A stretch of DNA of 64,000 nt, taken from NCBI GenBank assembly GCA_027946555.1, contig JAPEVC010000053.1:108032-172031 (forward strand), given 5' to 3'. Made by a program: the position numbers and the translations under genes. The notes beneath the pieces were generated by a model. The model ran no database searches. It was given only the letters and a program-made list of their open reading frames with translations, and was not told the origin of the DNA. Below, piece after piece: positions 36,489 to 48,568 of this stretch. This DNA is from Gnomoniopsis sp. IMI 355080. Taxonomy: Eukaryota; Ascomycota; Sordariomycetes; Diaporthales; Gnomoniaceae. Position 1 is the stretch's first letter; each line of letters opens with the position of its first letter.

Positions 36489-38744
36489 CTTTTAACTTTT
36501 CTTTTATAGTTCCTCGTATCTTCGTCTCTTTTTTATTCTTTTTGCATACCGCATTCACGAGTTTATCAAGGGTGGTGGAAGTATCAGATGCGCGTGGCGG
36601 CTGTGCTTTGGGTGGCAGGTTGTGGGCTTTGTGTGCGCTATTCCTCGCTGACATAAGCAAGCTCGACGCTGACTGCCTTTCGGATGCAGTCGCAGGCCCA
36701 ATCTCTTACTTGCTTCCCTTTTTTTTTTTCCTGTCCTCCGTAGTAGTAAATATCTACTAGGGCTACGACAAAGTTATGCCCTTGTATCTGTGATTGTGCG
36801 ACTTCTCATCGGATAAAGGCTACCAGTACGCCGGCGCTGAGTACGTCGAGGGTCACGTTGGACGATGACAGCTACGAAGAGAGCGCCATCGAAGACCCGT
36901 GCCATGGGATTATGCTTCCCTGCAGCGCATCGTACAGCTTGCAAGCGCAATAGCTTCATTTCCCTCAATCTCGAATTTCAAATTACACTCCAATGACTCC
37001 ATCTGAAAACAGAGCTGACGACAGCTGGTATATCATGCTTGGCTTGCAGCTAGGCGAGAGTGTGTACAGGGCAAATGGGGCATGTTTTTTTTTTTTTGGC
37101 TCTGATTATGGATACCTATCTAGGTGCTCACAGCTTACAAACAACGTACAAGGGTTTCAGAGGACTGCAGCACGAATATTATCTGTGAAAAGACAGGGTT
37201 TCCACATACATATAATCCGATATATCTCGGCACCCGGATACCTATCTCGAAACCATGCCCAGCTCTTATGCCTTACGCATAGGCTACTGGCATGCTGGCG
37301 TATGTACTGTATGTAAATAGGAAATGCTACGACCCACTGATGCAGAAGAAAGGATGGAGGCACCGCAATAGTTTCCAGGGATTGGTGTACAAATCACCAT
37401 TGTGACTGTGCTCACTGCTTATAAACAGAAGAGCTTCTGCCACTATAACCCTATGCTCATAACCGAAGGAAGATTCGGGACTAGTGGCAAAAGCTCTTCT
37501 GGTCATAGTTTTCGGAACACCGTCATACTGGTTGGAAAATGCGCAATACATTGGCTGGAATCTATTGCGCTGGTTTTTAGGCGAGCAAAGTGCACTGGCT
37601 TGAGGTTGTCAGAGCTACATCTGATAGAGGATCTGGAGCTTCACAACGCGCCACCGGCGATTGCTCATGAGCGATGGAATATGTTGAGATTGCTGTCTCC
37701 CGAACTTTGGTGTCTCACCTCTTTCACCGGAGTACTTGTACGCCATATATCGAGCACCATGCAGCCAGGTGGGACCTGCCAGCAATCTTTATTTCCTATT
37801 TCCTGCCGGCCCTGTGTCCAGAAATATGAGTGTGTGACATTCTCCAGATCACCACATTTCTCCGATTGAGGAAACTCCTGTAAAATATGGCAGAGTGTAG
37901 TGCATTTGTTAGAAAGTCTGGGCATTGTAGATCTCGAGTACCTAGGTAGCTACAAGTATCTACCTCCATGGACTCTTGTTGACCTAATCTAGATCGAGGT
38001 GGCGGCTAAGCCCAGTGGGGTAGGATGTCAATTGCCACACAAGCCCGACAAAACAAAGTCAAAGAACTGTAAAACTCCCGAGGTCCGCTACAAGATACTA
38101 TAATACAAAGCCAAAAAACCTTCTCATCTTCAACAGTGACACCCGTTCGATCACCCAGTGGCTTTCCAATTAGAAGATCCAGGCAGAATTTGTCCTCAAT
38201 CACGCAAAATTGCCATGCATGTGGGTGAGAATGGAGCATTTAGGTGGCTAGGAATCGCCTATGCTGTCAAAGGTACTAAACGGCCTACCTACTTACTCCC
38301 AAACCCTACTTGTGGTCACGGTGCGCCCTTCCGAAATACAGACTGGGTCTCTGTTTTTACACACGAGAGTTTGCCCATTCCCATGATGGTAGGTGCTTTG
38401 TCCCAATCAGGGTAGCAAATCGCAGGCGCAGTCATACCCCACAAGTAACAACCAGATCGGTCCCCCTTTGCCGCGCTGCCACGCGTGTCGATGTTCTGGA
38501 AAACTCGAACACGATGGAGGAACGTGGCACACAATGCATGAAAATATAATACCGATTTTCCGGGGAAAGGCTGTAAGGAGCAGGTATCCTGCACAAGTAG
38601 TGCCTTGACAGGTGGCTCCACTCACACAACAACCCGGTCCCCACTTGCCAGCTTCCTTGATGAGGAATCGGATCCCGATGACATGTCACCCACCGAAACC
38701 TCGCATTCGAAGATGGAAATGTCGCTAAAAATGCGAAAGTTGAA
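36489..38744. other. 2.3-kb spacer between tRNA and cutinase
   Basis: No supportable gene. It begins with the T-rich tRNA terminator and holds T runs of 12-13 bases at 36719-36730 and 37085-37097. The longest open frame (37402-37869, 155 codons, plus) has no recognisable domain. A TACCTAGGTA palindrome lies at 37939. The last few hundred bases are the likely cutinase promoter. Confidence 0.45.
37939..37948. repeat. TACCTAGGTA palindrome
   Basis: This is an exact copy of the dispersed palindrome, about 930 bases upstream of the cutinase start codon. Confidence 0.5.
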
Positions 38745-38752
38745 TATATAAA
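38745..38752 (+). promoter_or_regulatory. TATA box of the cutinase gene
   Basis: TATATAAA lies about 120 bases before the cutinase ATG at 38873 and is followed by a CT-rich leader (TCACTCTTTCCGTCTTTC). This is the arrangement of an inducible fungal promoter and is the clearest TATA box in the window. Confidence 0.55.
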
Positions 38753-38872
38753 TCCTAAAGCCATAGCTGAAAAGAGTGGACTTGAGTGGGGGAGGAGCAG
38801 GGCCGAGCTTCAGGATTCTTGTCACTCTTTCCGTCTTTCATTCGCTCTCGCCCAGAACCCAACGCTCACAAG

Positions 38873-39683
38873 ATGAAGTTCACTACCACTTCTCTTTCTG
38901 TCTGCCTACTCGGCATGGGGTTCGCTGTGGCAGCCCCACTCGAAGATCGTTCCCTTGTCCGTCGCAATTATACAGAGATATACGCAGACCAGCTCACAGA
39001 CGGAACGGCCTGCAGAGATGTGACAGTCATCTACGCCCGTGGCACCGATCAAGAGGGTAATATTGGTGAGCCCACAGACGTTGGTCCAGAGTTTCTCAAT
39101 GATCTCGGCGTCTACGTTGGCATCAATGACCTGGCTGTGTCTGGGGTGAACTACTCTGCCAGTGTCGCCGGGTTCGAGGAGGGAGGCGACCCGGAAGGAA
39201 GCCAAACCATGGCAGATCTCGCAGCTCTGGTATGTTGGGTGCAAATTTTTTCCACTCGAAAATGTTCATTGACATTTTGATTACCCAGGCTCTCACTCAA
39301 TGCCCCGATACACTACTTGTCCTCTCCGGTTACAGCCAGGGTGCTCAGCTTGTCCACAATGCTGCGGATTTGATCTCCTCCGATGTCACTGACTTCGTAG
39401 CCGCTGGTATGTATTGCCCCAGGACAACACTCATAAGGAGTGAGCTCGATAAAAGAACATTATCTAACGCCGTCACTCCGGATGGTTAGTCCTTATGTTC
39501 GGAGATCCAGATGACGGCGATGCTGTCGGAGACATCCCGGCCTCCAAAGTGCACACTATCTGCCATCCTCTTGATGGAATTTGTTTGGGAACAGGAATTG
39601 TCACACCTGCCCATCTAGACTACCAAGAGGACTCTGACACTGCTGCGATTTGGGTAGCTGACTACCTGGGGTACTCAACTTAA
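38873..39683 (+). CDS. Secreted cutinase (carbohydrate esterase family 5)
   Basis: This serine esterase is predicted to cleave ester bonds in plant cutin outside the cell. Three exons, 38873-39229, 39289-39406 and 39490-39683, with introns of 59 and 83 nt give 222 aa, the normal cutinase size. A hydrophobic signal peptide (about residues 1-20, ending AVAAP) is followed by a short region with a dibasic RR, possibly a propeptide. The nucleophile is Ser135 in GYSQG, and the triad is completed by Asp187 (LDGIC) and His200 (PAHLDY). Four mature cysteines fit the two conserved disulfides (the first in TACRD, then Cys124, and Cys183-Cys190). The YARGT oxyanion-hole segment is also present. Splicing across intron 2 rebuilds the VLMFGDP stretch. 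Acetylxylan esterases share the CE5 fold, but cutinase fits best. I start at MKFTTT because it gives the signal peptide and a sensible distance to the TATA box. Confidence 0.93.
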
Positions 39684-40456
39684 AAGCGGATACAGGGGTC
39701 CGCAAACCATTTCAAATGTCAAAATGTTTTCAAACATTGCCTCTCTTGAGTTTACGAGCTCATCTATCGAGTTGTATATAATCGTCATGCACAAACAATA
39801 TACCTGCATGCCTTGGTCCCTGTCCCTAGGAGCGCACATAGTCAAGGCTACATGGACCCTATCGACAGCAGCCATATCTCAAAAACTGCGTACTACCTTA
39901 TAAGTTGTCCCATGCAGCAACAGATCTTTACTAATGTAATCTCTCGAAGGCTGTAAAGGCAAGGTTGGCAATAAGTTCCCTTGCAGGGCCGATTGGCTAA
40001 TACAGAGTACTTCTGTGACCGTGAGAATGTAGGAAGCTTCACAAAGAAATGATGGAGGGCTGCCTGTCTATTTGAAGTGATCATGGATTTGCCGGCTTCG
40101 AAATACGGGCCAAGATCAAAAGAGGTCCGGACCGGATGGCCGGCTTTTCGGAGACGAGTCGGAGTAACCTCACCACTATCTTCATTATCTTTGACCCCGC
40201 CCAAGAGACAGCCTCCTCTTACGTTGATAGGAAGGGACCAGAACTTCTTCTCAATCTGGCTTTCTGATTAAGTACTGTTTGGCCTAGGGCAAGATAGTCA
40301 CTTTTCAGGTTTAAAGTATCATTACCTACGTACCTACACAAGTACATTGTCACGCGCAAGCTGCCTCTACGGCAACGTGCCAACGCTATGCTCGTTCTAC
40401 TGCCCTCCCCCAGGGAGGTCGCGACAGATCATGAATCTGTTGGACTCCCTGGCATC
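39684..40456. other. Spacer between cutinase and GH127 gene
   Basis: This 770-base spacer holds no supportable gene. It must contain the cutinase 3' end and the GH127 promoter. TACCTACGTACCTAC near 40330 is a diverged relative of the dispersed palindrome. Confidence 0.5.
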
Positions 40457-42514
40457 ATGAAGTCCAACCCTCAAAGCACATATAGGTGTACATCCTTCAA
40501 CGGATCATCGTTACTAGTACAGACACGCAAGACCATAGCCCATGTCACGCTTCAGACGCAGCTCGGTCTGTTGAAGAGCACAGGCCGCTATGACTGCTTC
40601 AAGTTGAAGTGGCACCCGATATACGACGACCATAGGTTCTGGCCGGTCCCACCACATCTCTTCTGGGACAGCGATCTCGGAAAGTGGATGGAGGGCGCCA
40701 TATACTTTCTTAGTCAACGATATGATCGCGAATTGGACGAGGCGGTCAAGCACATCGTCGAGACGATAAGGTCGGCGCAGAGCGTGGATGGGTACCTGAA
40801 TCTGCACTACATGGTGGTTGAGCCAGGGAAGCGGTGGTCGAACATCAGGGACATGCATGAAATGTGAAGACTTCCATTGAACCCCACTGAGCAAAAGATC
40901 ACAGTCTAACATAGCATCAGGTATAACGCCGGACACCTGCTCGAGGCAGCCATAGCACACCACGACCACTATCAAAACAATGACTTCCTCGACGTGATGA
41001 CAAAGTACGTCCACCTCATGCACGACAACTTTGGCCCTGGCCCAGGCCAAAGGAAGGCATATCCGGGTCATCCCGAGCTCGAGCTCGCCCTACTGCGCCT
41101 GTACAAGACGACAGGCGACGTCAAAGCTTACTCACTCGCCAAGTTCTTCCTCGCGGAGCGCGGGAACCCCCAGGGTCAGCATGGGAAGCATTATTACGAC
41201 TTTGAAATGGAGCTCCGCGGCGAAGAGGCGCACAAGCGGCCGAATTCGTACCCCATGTCGCGCGACTACTGGTACTGTCAAGCGCACAAGCCGATTCTGG
41301 AGCAAGAGACGGTGGAAGGGCATGCCGTTCGATCAATGTATCTTCTCACCACCGTCGCCGACCTCGTGGCGCTGCATAAAGATGGCACGCAAATCCTCCC
41401 AGACCCGGACGCGTGGCTCGCCGCTTTGCACCGCCTGTGGGACAACATGGTCTCTAAAAAGATGTACGTGACCGGTTCCATTGGTGCCATGGCTCAATGG
41501 GAAGGCTTTGGTATCGACTATTTCCTACCACAAGCGCCAGACGAGGGTGGTTGCTATGCCGAGACCTGTGCATCTATAGGTGTTATGATGCTCGCGGAAC
41601 GACTTCTCTACTTTGATCTGAACTCCCGTTACGCAGATATCATGGAGCTGTGTTTATACAACACTATCCTGGGGTCCATGTCTCAGGACGGCAAGGGGTT
41701 CACGTACGAGAACTATCTGGCTAGCTGTGCTGGACATCTATGTCAGAGGGAAGACTGGTTCGAGTGCAGCTGCTGTCCACCGAATGTGAGCCGACTGTTT
41801 GGGAGCCTAGGTGGCTATCTCTGGCACTTTGGTAGCAATGGGGAGAGTTCAGACGGTGTCTTCATCAACGTGCACCTATACACGTCCGCGACGGGAAGAT
41901 TCACAAGCAGCGAGGGCTCTCCGGTGGAGATTCAGCAGCAGACGCATTGGCCATGGGAAGGCAAAGTGACAATCTCACTTGCGACTTCTGTCAAGACGAC
42001 AGTTCGATTGCGCATTCCCTCATGGTCGGGCGGCAAATACGTGCTCACCCCGTCCTCTCCTTCGGACGAGCCGTTCATGGTGCAGAACGGCTATCTCATC
42101 CTTCCGCCCACTTACACCGTCGCCAATTCGTCTTTCTCCATCACTTTCTGTGGCTTTCAACCGCGCTTCGTCGCTCCTCACCCACACACCAACCAGCGGA
42201 CGTTGGCGCTTGCCAAGGGGCCGGTCGTCTATTGCGTTGAAGATGTGGATAATCCTTGGGAAGACAACCACTTCAAGGATGTGGTCGTGGACAAGGAGGC
42301 AATCATTACGGAAGAAGAAAGGGAATGGAAGCGGAGCAGGTACATTGCACTCCAAGGCTCTGGTTGGACAAGGACGTTCGGAGACTGGGAGGTAGATGGG
42401 TCAGCTCCAGCGGAGAGGAACGAGCAGAGTAGACAGTTGACCTTCGTGCCGTATTACCTCCGAGGCAACAGAGGCGGCAAGGGACACATGAGAGTTGGGT
42501 TGCTCCGGCCGTAA
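40457..42514 (+). CDS. GH127 beta-L-arabinofuranosidase-like protein
   Basis: Members of glycoside hydrolase family 127 (old name DUF1680) release beta-L-arabinofuranose from plant glycans and hydroxyproline-rich glycoproteins, using a zinc-bound cysteine as nucleophile. Two exons, 40457-40863 and 40921-42514, with a 57-nt phase-2 intron give 666 aa, close to the 658 aa of the characterised bifidobacterial enzyme. Glu350 and Cys352 (AETCAS), then Cys420 and Cys421 (CCPPN), match the four zinc ligands of that enzyme, with the first Cys of CCPPN as the expected nucleophile, so the active site looks intact. The N-terminal half is an alpha/alpha barrel, with beta-sandwich-like sequence after residue 430. 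There is no signal peptide, so it is probably cytosolic and acts on imported oligosaccharides. An upstream in-frame ATG at 40388 would add 23 residues; I prefer 40457 on length. It follows the secreted cutinase on the same strand. Confidence 0.88.
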
Positions 42515-43063
42515 AGCAATAACAATATGACCGAAATTGTAGAGTCCTGAATTAGGTAGACCCCGACATAAGGGGTAATCTGGCATCGAAGGACGTTCTG
42601 AAGCCATCAAGATACCTTGTGAAAAGCAGCACAAGTAAGGTTTGAATATAGAGACATAGCAGCCCACATTAAGCCAAATGCCAGTCACATGGGCCATCAC
42701 AAACGCATTTAAGAAGTATGGGTATCGTCTGTTATTCTTTCATTACCTATCTTGCGCGCCCTCCTTGCCTGCCTCCGATTGAAATGTCCATTTTCGAGAA
42801 TCTCGCGCTGCGCCCTCGATCTTTCCATTCTTGTAATAGGGGATAAGTCTGGGTATGGGTATAGTCTATGATACATAAAGCACTGTGTCACCCGCGACCT
42901 TATATGGAAGCACGCCACAAAAGACAAAGGAAAAGTGTAGTTGGGTGAGCTGACGTGATTTGTCGACAGCCAGTTTTCAAAACGCAAAATCAAGGACCAT
43001 ATCATCTTGCATCATCGTCGATCATAATCACATAGCCTGCAGCTTATGGGCTCTGGTACGGGG
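42515..43063. other. Convergent intergenic region
   Basis: This 549-base spacer separates the converging 3' ends of the GH127 gene and the kinesin gene. No open frame is supportable; it should contain both polyadenylation regions. Confidence 0.5.
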
Positions 43064-46000
43064 CTAGTAACCGGCCATGCTTGGACTCACAGATCCACTG
43101 CCATCCGCACTCCCACTGACACTCGACGAGAAGTAGCTCTGGTCAATCTTGAATATCCAATCCAGCTTATCCTTCTCACTCCGTGCAGTGAAAAGCCATG
43201 TGTTGTCGGTTCCGTAGATGGCAAACATCGCAGCCTGTAAGCGATTGGATAGCCGCGCAAGGCCAGAGCTGACGCTCTTGTCCCTTGCGTGGGTATGATT
43301 GCCAGCGGATGGGCCGTTGGGAGGCCCCTGGTTGCCGGTCCAAATACTCGAGATGAGGCTACCTGAGGCTGTTCGCCGATGTTGCTGTGACCTCTCACTG
43401 TTGCGCTGCGGCGAGCGCTGCTGCGGCGAAGCATCAAGCGCGCCATTCATGTTGTCCATGCCGCCGTCATCATCATCGTTGCCGTTCAGAAGGCCAAGGA
43501 TACCGGGTTGGCTGTCGACCCGCGAGTTACGCAGGCTGACGATGGCCACCTCTTCTCCATCGGTAACATTGTGAATATGCAGGTATGGCCGGCGCAACTC
43601 AACAAAGCGCTTGATCCATCGGGTCGAGTCGCTGCTGGGAACAAGGAGGTACCCGCCCTTGAGCATAGTCGGGTTTTTGGGAACGCGAATGATCGTCGCA
43701 ACAAGCTGAGGTGGCGTGGATGGCCGAGGATCACCGTTGGCTGGGGGCTTGGTGTTGTCCTCATGAAGAATTTGTGTGAGGGGGTCAGGATAGCTGCGCC
43801 AAAGCTTGAGGCACCGACCCAAAATGAATCCCTCGCGCTCCGAGAATTCGGACTTTGGAGGCTCCGGTAACTGAGGTTCCTCCAGAGGGTCCTGTTCCGA
43901 AACCTCGACTTTTGATGCCTCTGATTGCCCCTCAATCTTCTGTTGCTCGGCATGCTGTTCTTGCTGCGTGGACTGATCGTTGTTGGTGCCTGGTTCCTTG
44001 GGGCTGTCCCCATTGACCCTGGGCTGCTCTTCGCCATCGTGTCCCGTGTCGCCGTCGGCTTGGACCTGCCCACCCACAGTATCTAACAGCTGCGATGCAT
44101 CCGGGGTTTCCTGCAACAGTTCATCGATCGAGTCCATGTCGGTGTCCCTCGACCTAGGCGGCATGTCCTCATCGTTATCGCTGATCGGCTGCACTTTCGG
44201 CTCCGGTAACCCGACCTTTTTTAGGAAGTTTTGCATTGCACCAATCTCAGCAACACGCCTCCTCTTTTTACGCGAGTTGATGTAGTCGCTAATAAGACTC
44301 ACACCGCGGGGCGTCCACGCGGTGAGATTCTCTTCGCCTTTAACGTAATCATGCTGACTGTTCATTCGCCACAGGTCGCCTACGCGCTTGATAGGCGCGG
44401 GACGCATCTTGAGAGTGAAGATGGCAGTGCTAGAGTGCACGAAGCGGACATTTTGCCAGAGCGCAGAGAACATGGATGTTTGCCTTACAAAAGAACGTGA
44501 AAGGATTTGGCAGAAGACGTTCATGGAAAAGCGCATAGGCTCGGCGAGCTTTTGTGAGGTGACTTCCCAGGAGATAGTCATTTGAACGCGATACTTCTCT
44601 CCTGTCACACGGTCCAAAAGCAGCGACCCGTGCAGGCTGGAGTCCCACTGTCCGACAATGGTGATGCTGCGCGTCCCGTTGGCATTATGACGGAAAACAG
44701 GTTTGGAGGCCAGCTTGAGAGCAATATTCGGCGACACAGCCCCCATGTCTGGATTCTTGCCTGCGGCATCGACCAGTTGTATCTTGCCAACACGTATTGC
44801 AGTCACGTCGTCCCAAGGCAGCATGTCGCCAGAGCTATGGGACAGGTTGATTGTGATTCGTCTTTGCAAGCCTTGGTGGAGTTGAAACGTGCCAGGGTCC
44901 AATTCACCAGTCTGCGCGACCTCCATGGGGACATACTCGCCGTTCTCATCCATCTCCATAATCTGAACTCGCGAGAGAAGATCGTGCTTTTCTTCCGTAA
45001 AGAAATGGGCCTCACTAATTCGCGCCGATTTGGGCTGGCTCCGCGAGCTGGGTACTGCATCTCGCATGTCGTCCCAGCTAAGGAGCTTATCGAGGTGCAT
45101 AGAAGAAACCTTTGCGAAGATAGCAACCCTCAAGACGACATCAGCAGGTGCAAGAAGGGGCACAGTCATGCTATGAACGCTCTCAAAACGGATCGCATCT
45201 TCGTCAAAATCTTTGACCATCTGAGTTGTCGTAATGCCGTCTTCCTCTGAAATTCCGGGTATGAACAGCTGAGCATGAACCTCAGTGCCTTCTCGCTCGG
45301 CAAAGCCAACCATCTCGTGCATGACCACATTGAATTTGATGGAGTTTGACGGTGCTCTTGCCGCTGATGGTTCGAGTGACAATTTGATGAGGCCAATGGC
45401 GTGCGAAGTATGCGGCGACAAAACATCGAGGTGAAAATCTTGAACGCGACTCTCGAACACAGCCTTGAGGGGAACATCAGCCTCTCCGACGAGGGTGTAC
45501 TGAGGCATGCAGGTTTCAATGAAGGGGTTGTCCAGGCTCAGATGTTGCGCATAATCCGGCTGATCCAGGTACTGGTGCATTTGGCGCATTTGGCGCACGC
45601 GATCATGCAGCTTTTGCAAGCTCCAGAGGTGCACAATATTATGCTTGTAGTCCACCAAGCGAACACCGATGCAGGGTTTGATGGCTTGCTCAAGTGCAAT
45701 GTCATCCCCCTCGCCACCAGTGAGGATCATGTCGTAGGAAGAAATGAGAGTGTGTCCAGAATCCACGACGCAGAACTGAAAGACTACGTTTTCGTCTAGT
45801 TCCTGACTCATGATCTGCGCCTCTTTTAGTGTCGCAGCGTGCTGAAGGACTGATTCGGCCATCTGCACGTAACGACGACCTCGCCAGTGCTTGACCACCC
45901 TCTTGGCCACCTCGATCTCCTCCACAGCCAGCTTAGGATTTTTCTTCGGCCTTTTGAGAGGATCCAGGTTCAGGATCTTGGTCTCGAAATCGCGCTTTTG

Positions 46001-48568
46001 TACTTCAAGCTCCTTCTGCATGTCCTCTTTCATCTTCTTGAGAGTCTCCTCCATCTGGACTTTCTCTTTCTTGATCTCTTCGTATTCCACGTTCGCAGCC
46101 TGGGCAGTCTTCAACTGGTCCATGAATTCTTCGCGCTGCTTGTCTAACTGGGTCTGCATCTCCTCACGAGCGTCGCGCATCTTGTAATCCGAATCTCCTT
46201 GTTTCGGTGTCGAGGGTATTGTGAGTGCAGTGTCAAGCGAGAAGTTGTCGATGGTCCCCGTCGACATATATTTTTCCCTTACTGGGTACGAGTTCATCGA
46301 ATCCATGTCTTCATCACCCTCCTTGCCGACGACACGTTCCGCTCGAGCTCGCTGGACGTCTTCGAACAGCGCATTGAGTTCCTCGTCCGTAAGCTTGGTG
46401 AAGTTCTGGTCGGTGCCCAGGATTGCACCTGCTGCTTCTCTGCGCGCAAAGGACCAATCTGAGTCTCGACCCTGAGGTGCAGGAGAATTTGACCGGCTGT
46501 CGCCACTACCCCATTCGGAGCCTGCCTTGCTATTGCTGAAGCTTCGATCATGCCCGGGTCTTGGACTGGGTGACGGTGACGTCCGATCAAGAGCCTGCAG
46601 CTGACTGGCAGTGACGGATTGACGAAGCAAGCTGTGCCTCTGCGTCTCCGTTCTTTCCGCCCTTTCCGCCTGAGCTTCCATGGGATGGTTGAAACGGAAG
46701 ATGTGAAAGTCACCCAGAATAACGCGATAGCCCGAGTGCAGTTGCTGCGGCTCTGTAATGCGCTTACCGTTGATCATCACGGCAGCACCTTCCATGGGAA
46801 TGAGTGTCACAGTTCCGTCTGTGGCATTATTTTCAAAGGAACAGTGCTCGGCCAGGATTCGAGTTCCTTTCAGCTTGATCCCTAAGTGGCTGTCTGCACT
46901 CGTCTCCCCCTCAGCGTTGCCGACCATCGTGATACCAGGTTTCAGATTGTAGACGAGACATTCTGCAAGGAGCGGGTCATCCGACAAGTTGACCAGATGG
47001 GGCATCTTCTTGGGCGTGCTCAAACCGATAAAGCCCTTTTCGATGCTGATTCCAAGCTCCTCCAGAGCAGCCTCACGCTCCTTGTGGATCTCTTCGGTCT
47101 TTTGCATTTTCTGTTCCCAAGTCTGATTAAGATCTGTTAACAGCTTCTCGCTTTGGCTCAATTGTTCTGCGATTTCAGCCTTCGACACCTTCTTTTGGGA
47201 ACCATCTGGCGCTGTGATTGTCACCATCTGCTTCTCGAGAGGGGTGCCTTCTGCGTAAACTTCATCGGCAGGCCCGACTCCACCTCCAACACCAATAGCG
47301 CCGCCTCCAAGTTTGCTCCGTAATTGTGCCAGCTCCTCCTTGAGCTCTCTGATCATGCGAGCGTTGGCGTCTTCATTGACGACAGCGTGGTTCTTGATGC
47401 GCTTGGCGGAGTCGGCGTAACGCAGTGTACTGAGGGTCTCATCATAATTGATATCAGCAGGACTGATGGCTGCTATCATTGCAGTCATGCTGTTGCCACC
47501 CAATGAGTCTTTTAGCAGCCACGTCAGCACTGAGTCTCGATATGGTACCTGCGAAGCGGCGCCCTTTTTCTTTTTGCCGGTCGATAGGTCAGCCAGAGCA
47601 GCAATCACACGACCAAGTGTCGACAGCGACCTGTTGATCTCAGCGCCTTCCTTGAGACGTGCGCCGGTGGCTCCAGTCGAATTTGCTCGTTCGGACCCGG
47701 CCAAATCGACCAGACTGATTTTGGCGACCTTCTCTGCTTCCATCTTCGTTTCTGTGTCAAGTTTCTTCTGGGTGAGCATGAGGGTAAAGACGGCGTGACT
47801 GCGACTGGATGTGGCGTTCATGTTGGTCGCGGCGACTGTTCGGGCCTTGTTACCCTCGTCCATAAGGTGCTCGATTTCTTCAAAACTCCCGACAACGAGT
47901 TTCGCAAGATCTTCGACATAAGGACCTGTGGAAGGATGCTCTCGAACTTTCAAATTCCCTTTCGTGCCCGGATTTAACAGATCCTTGACTCTTTCGTTAT
48001 AAATTTCCAGGTATGATACTTCGACAGTGAAACGGAGCGCTGGATCGGCCGCTTGTGCTTCTTTTATCCTCTCGAACATGTCCTGGCAAATTTTGGGGAT
48101 GATACCGTGTTCCTTGCCATACCCCATCATCGAATAAGATTTTCCGGATCCGGTCTGACCGTACGCAAAAATGCAATTGTTGTATCCTGTGAAAGCGTTA
48201 TCGAGTAGCGGCTTGCCCAGGTCGTCGTGGAGGTTTTCCTGACCAGCATAATTTGAATCGTCCTTATTGAAAGACCAGTACGATCGGTCAAAAGCGAAGG
48301 TCTTTGGGCCTGCGTCCTTTGCGCCTTTCCCTGCAGGAGCACCGGGAGGTGGTGTGAGGACCGTCTGGTCGCCCTTCATTTCGACGATACATTGTGCGCC
48401 TCGGTCGATTTCTATAACAGGCACATGTTAGACTCCGGACATCCAGCAAATACATCACCGTCTTGATGGTTGAGTCTCGACAAGGGGCTCACGCGACTAC
48501 TCACCTCTTCCGTTGAAGGGCCGCACCCTCACCACCACCTTGATATTACCACCACCGCCTGGAGGCAT
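43064..48568 (-). CDS. Kinesin-3 motor of the Unc104/KIF1 type
   Basis: This plus-end-directed microtubule motor is expected to carry early endosomes and other membrane cargo along hyphae. Exon 1 (48568-48505) supplies MPPGGGGNIKVVVRVRPFNGR; a 93-nt phase-1 intron leads to exon 2 (48411-43064), giving 1803 aa, in the range of fungal Unc104 proteins. The motor domain (about residues 8-375) has the P-loop GQTGSGKS at 106-113, switch I NATSSRSH and switch II LVDLAGSER. It is followed by neck and coiled-coil segments, an FHA domain about 510-605, more coiled coil with the KIF1B-type region, a long conserved stalk and a C-terminal PH domain (about 1594-1785) that binds phosphoinositides. The PH domain carries a long low-complexity insert. 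Starting at the first ATG of exon 2 alone would lose the first motor strand, so exon 1 is needed. This is an ordinary housekeeping gene. Confidence 0.93.

Noticed and set aside
36397..36660. Minus-strand open frame with a KPGIEPGAH-like stretch
   Set aside because: It is the antisense of the tRNA-Gly T-arm and acceptor. This sequence gives the same false protein wherever such tRNAs occur.
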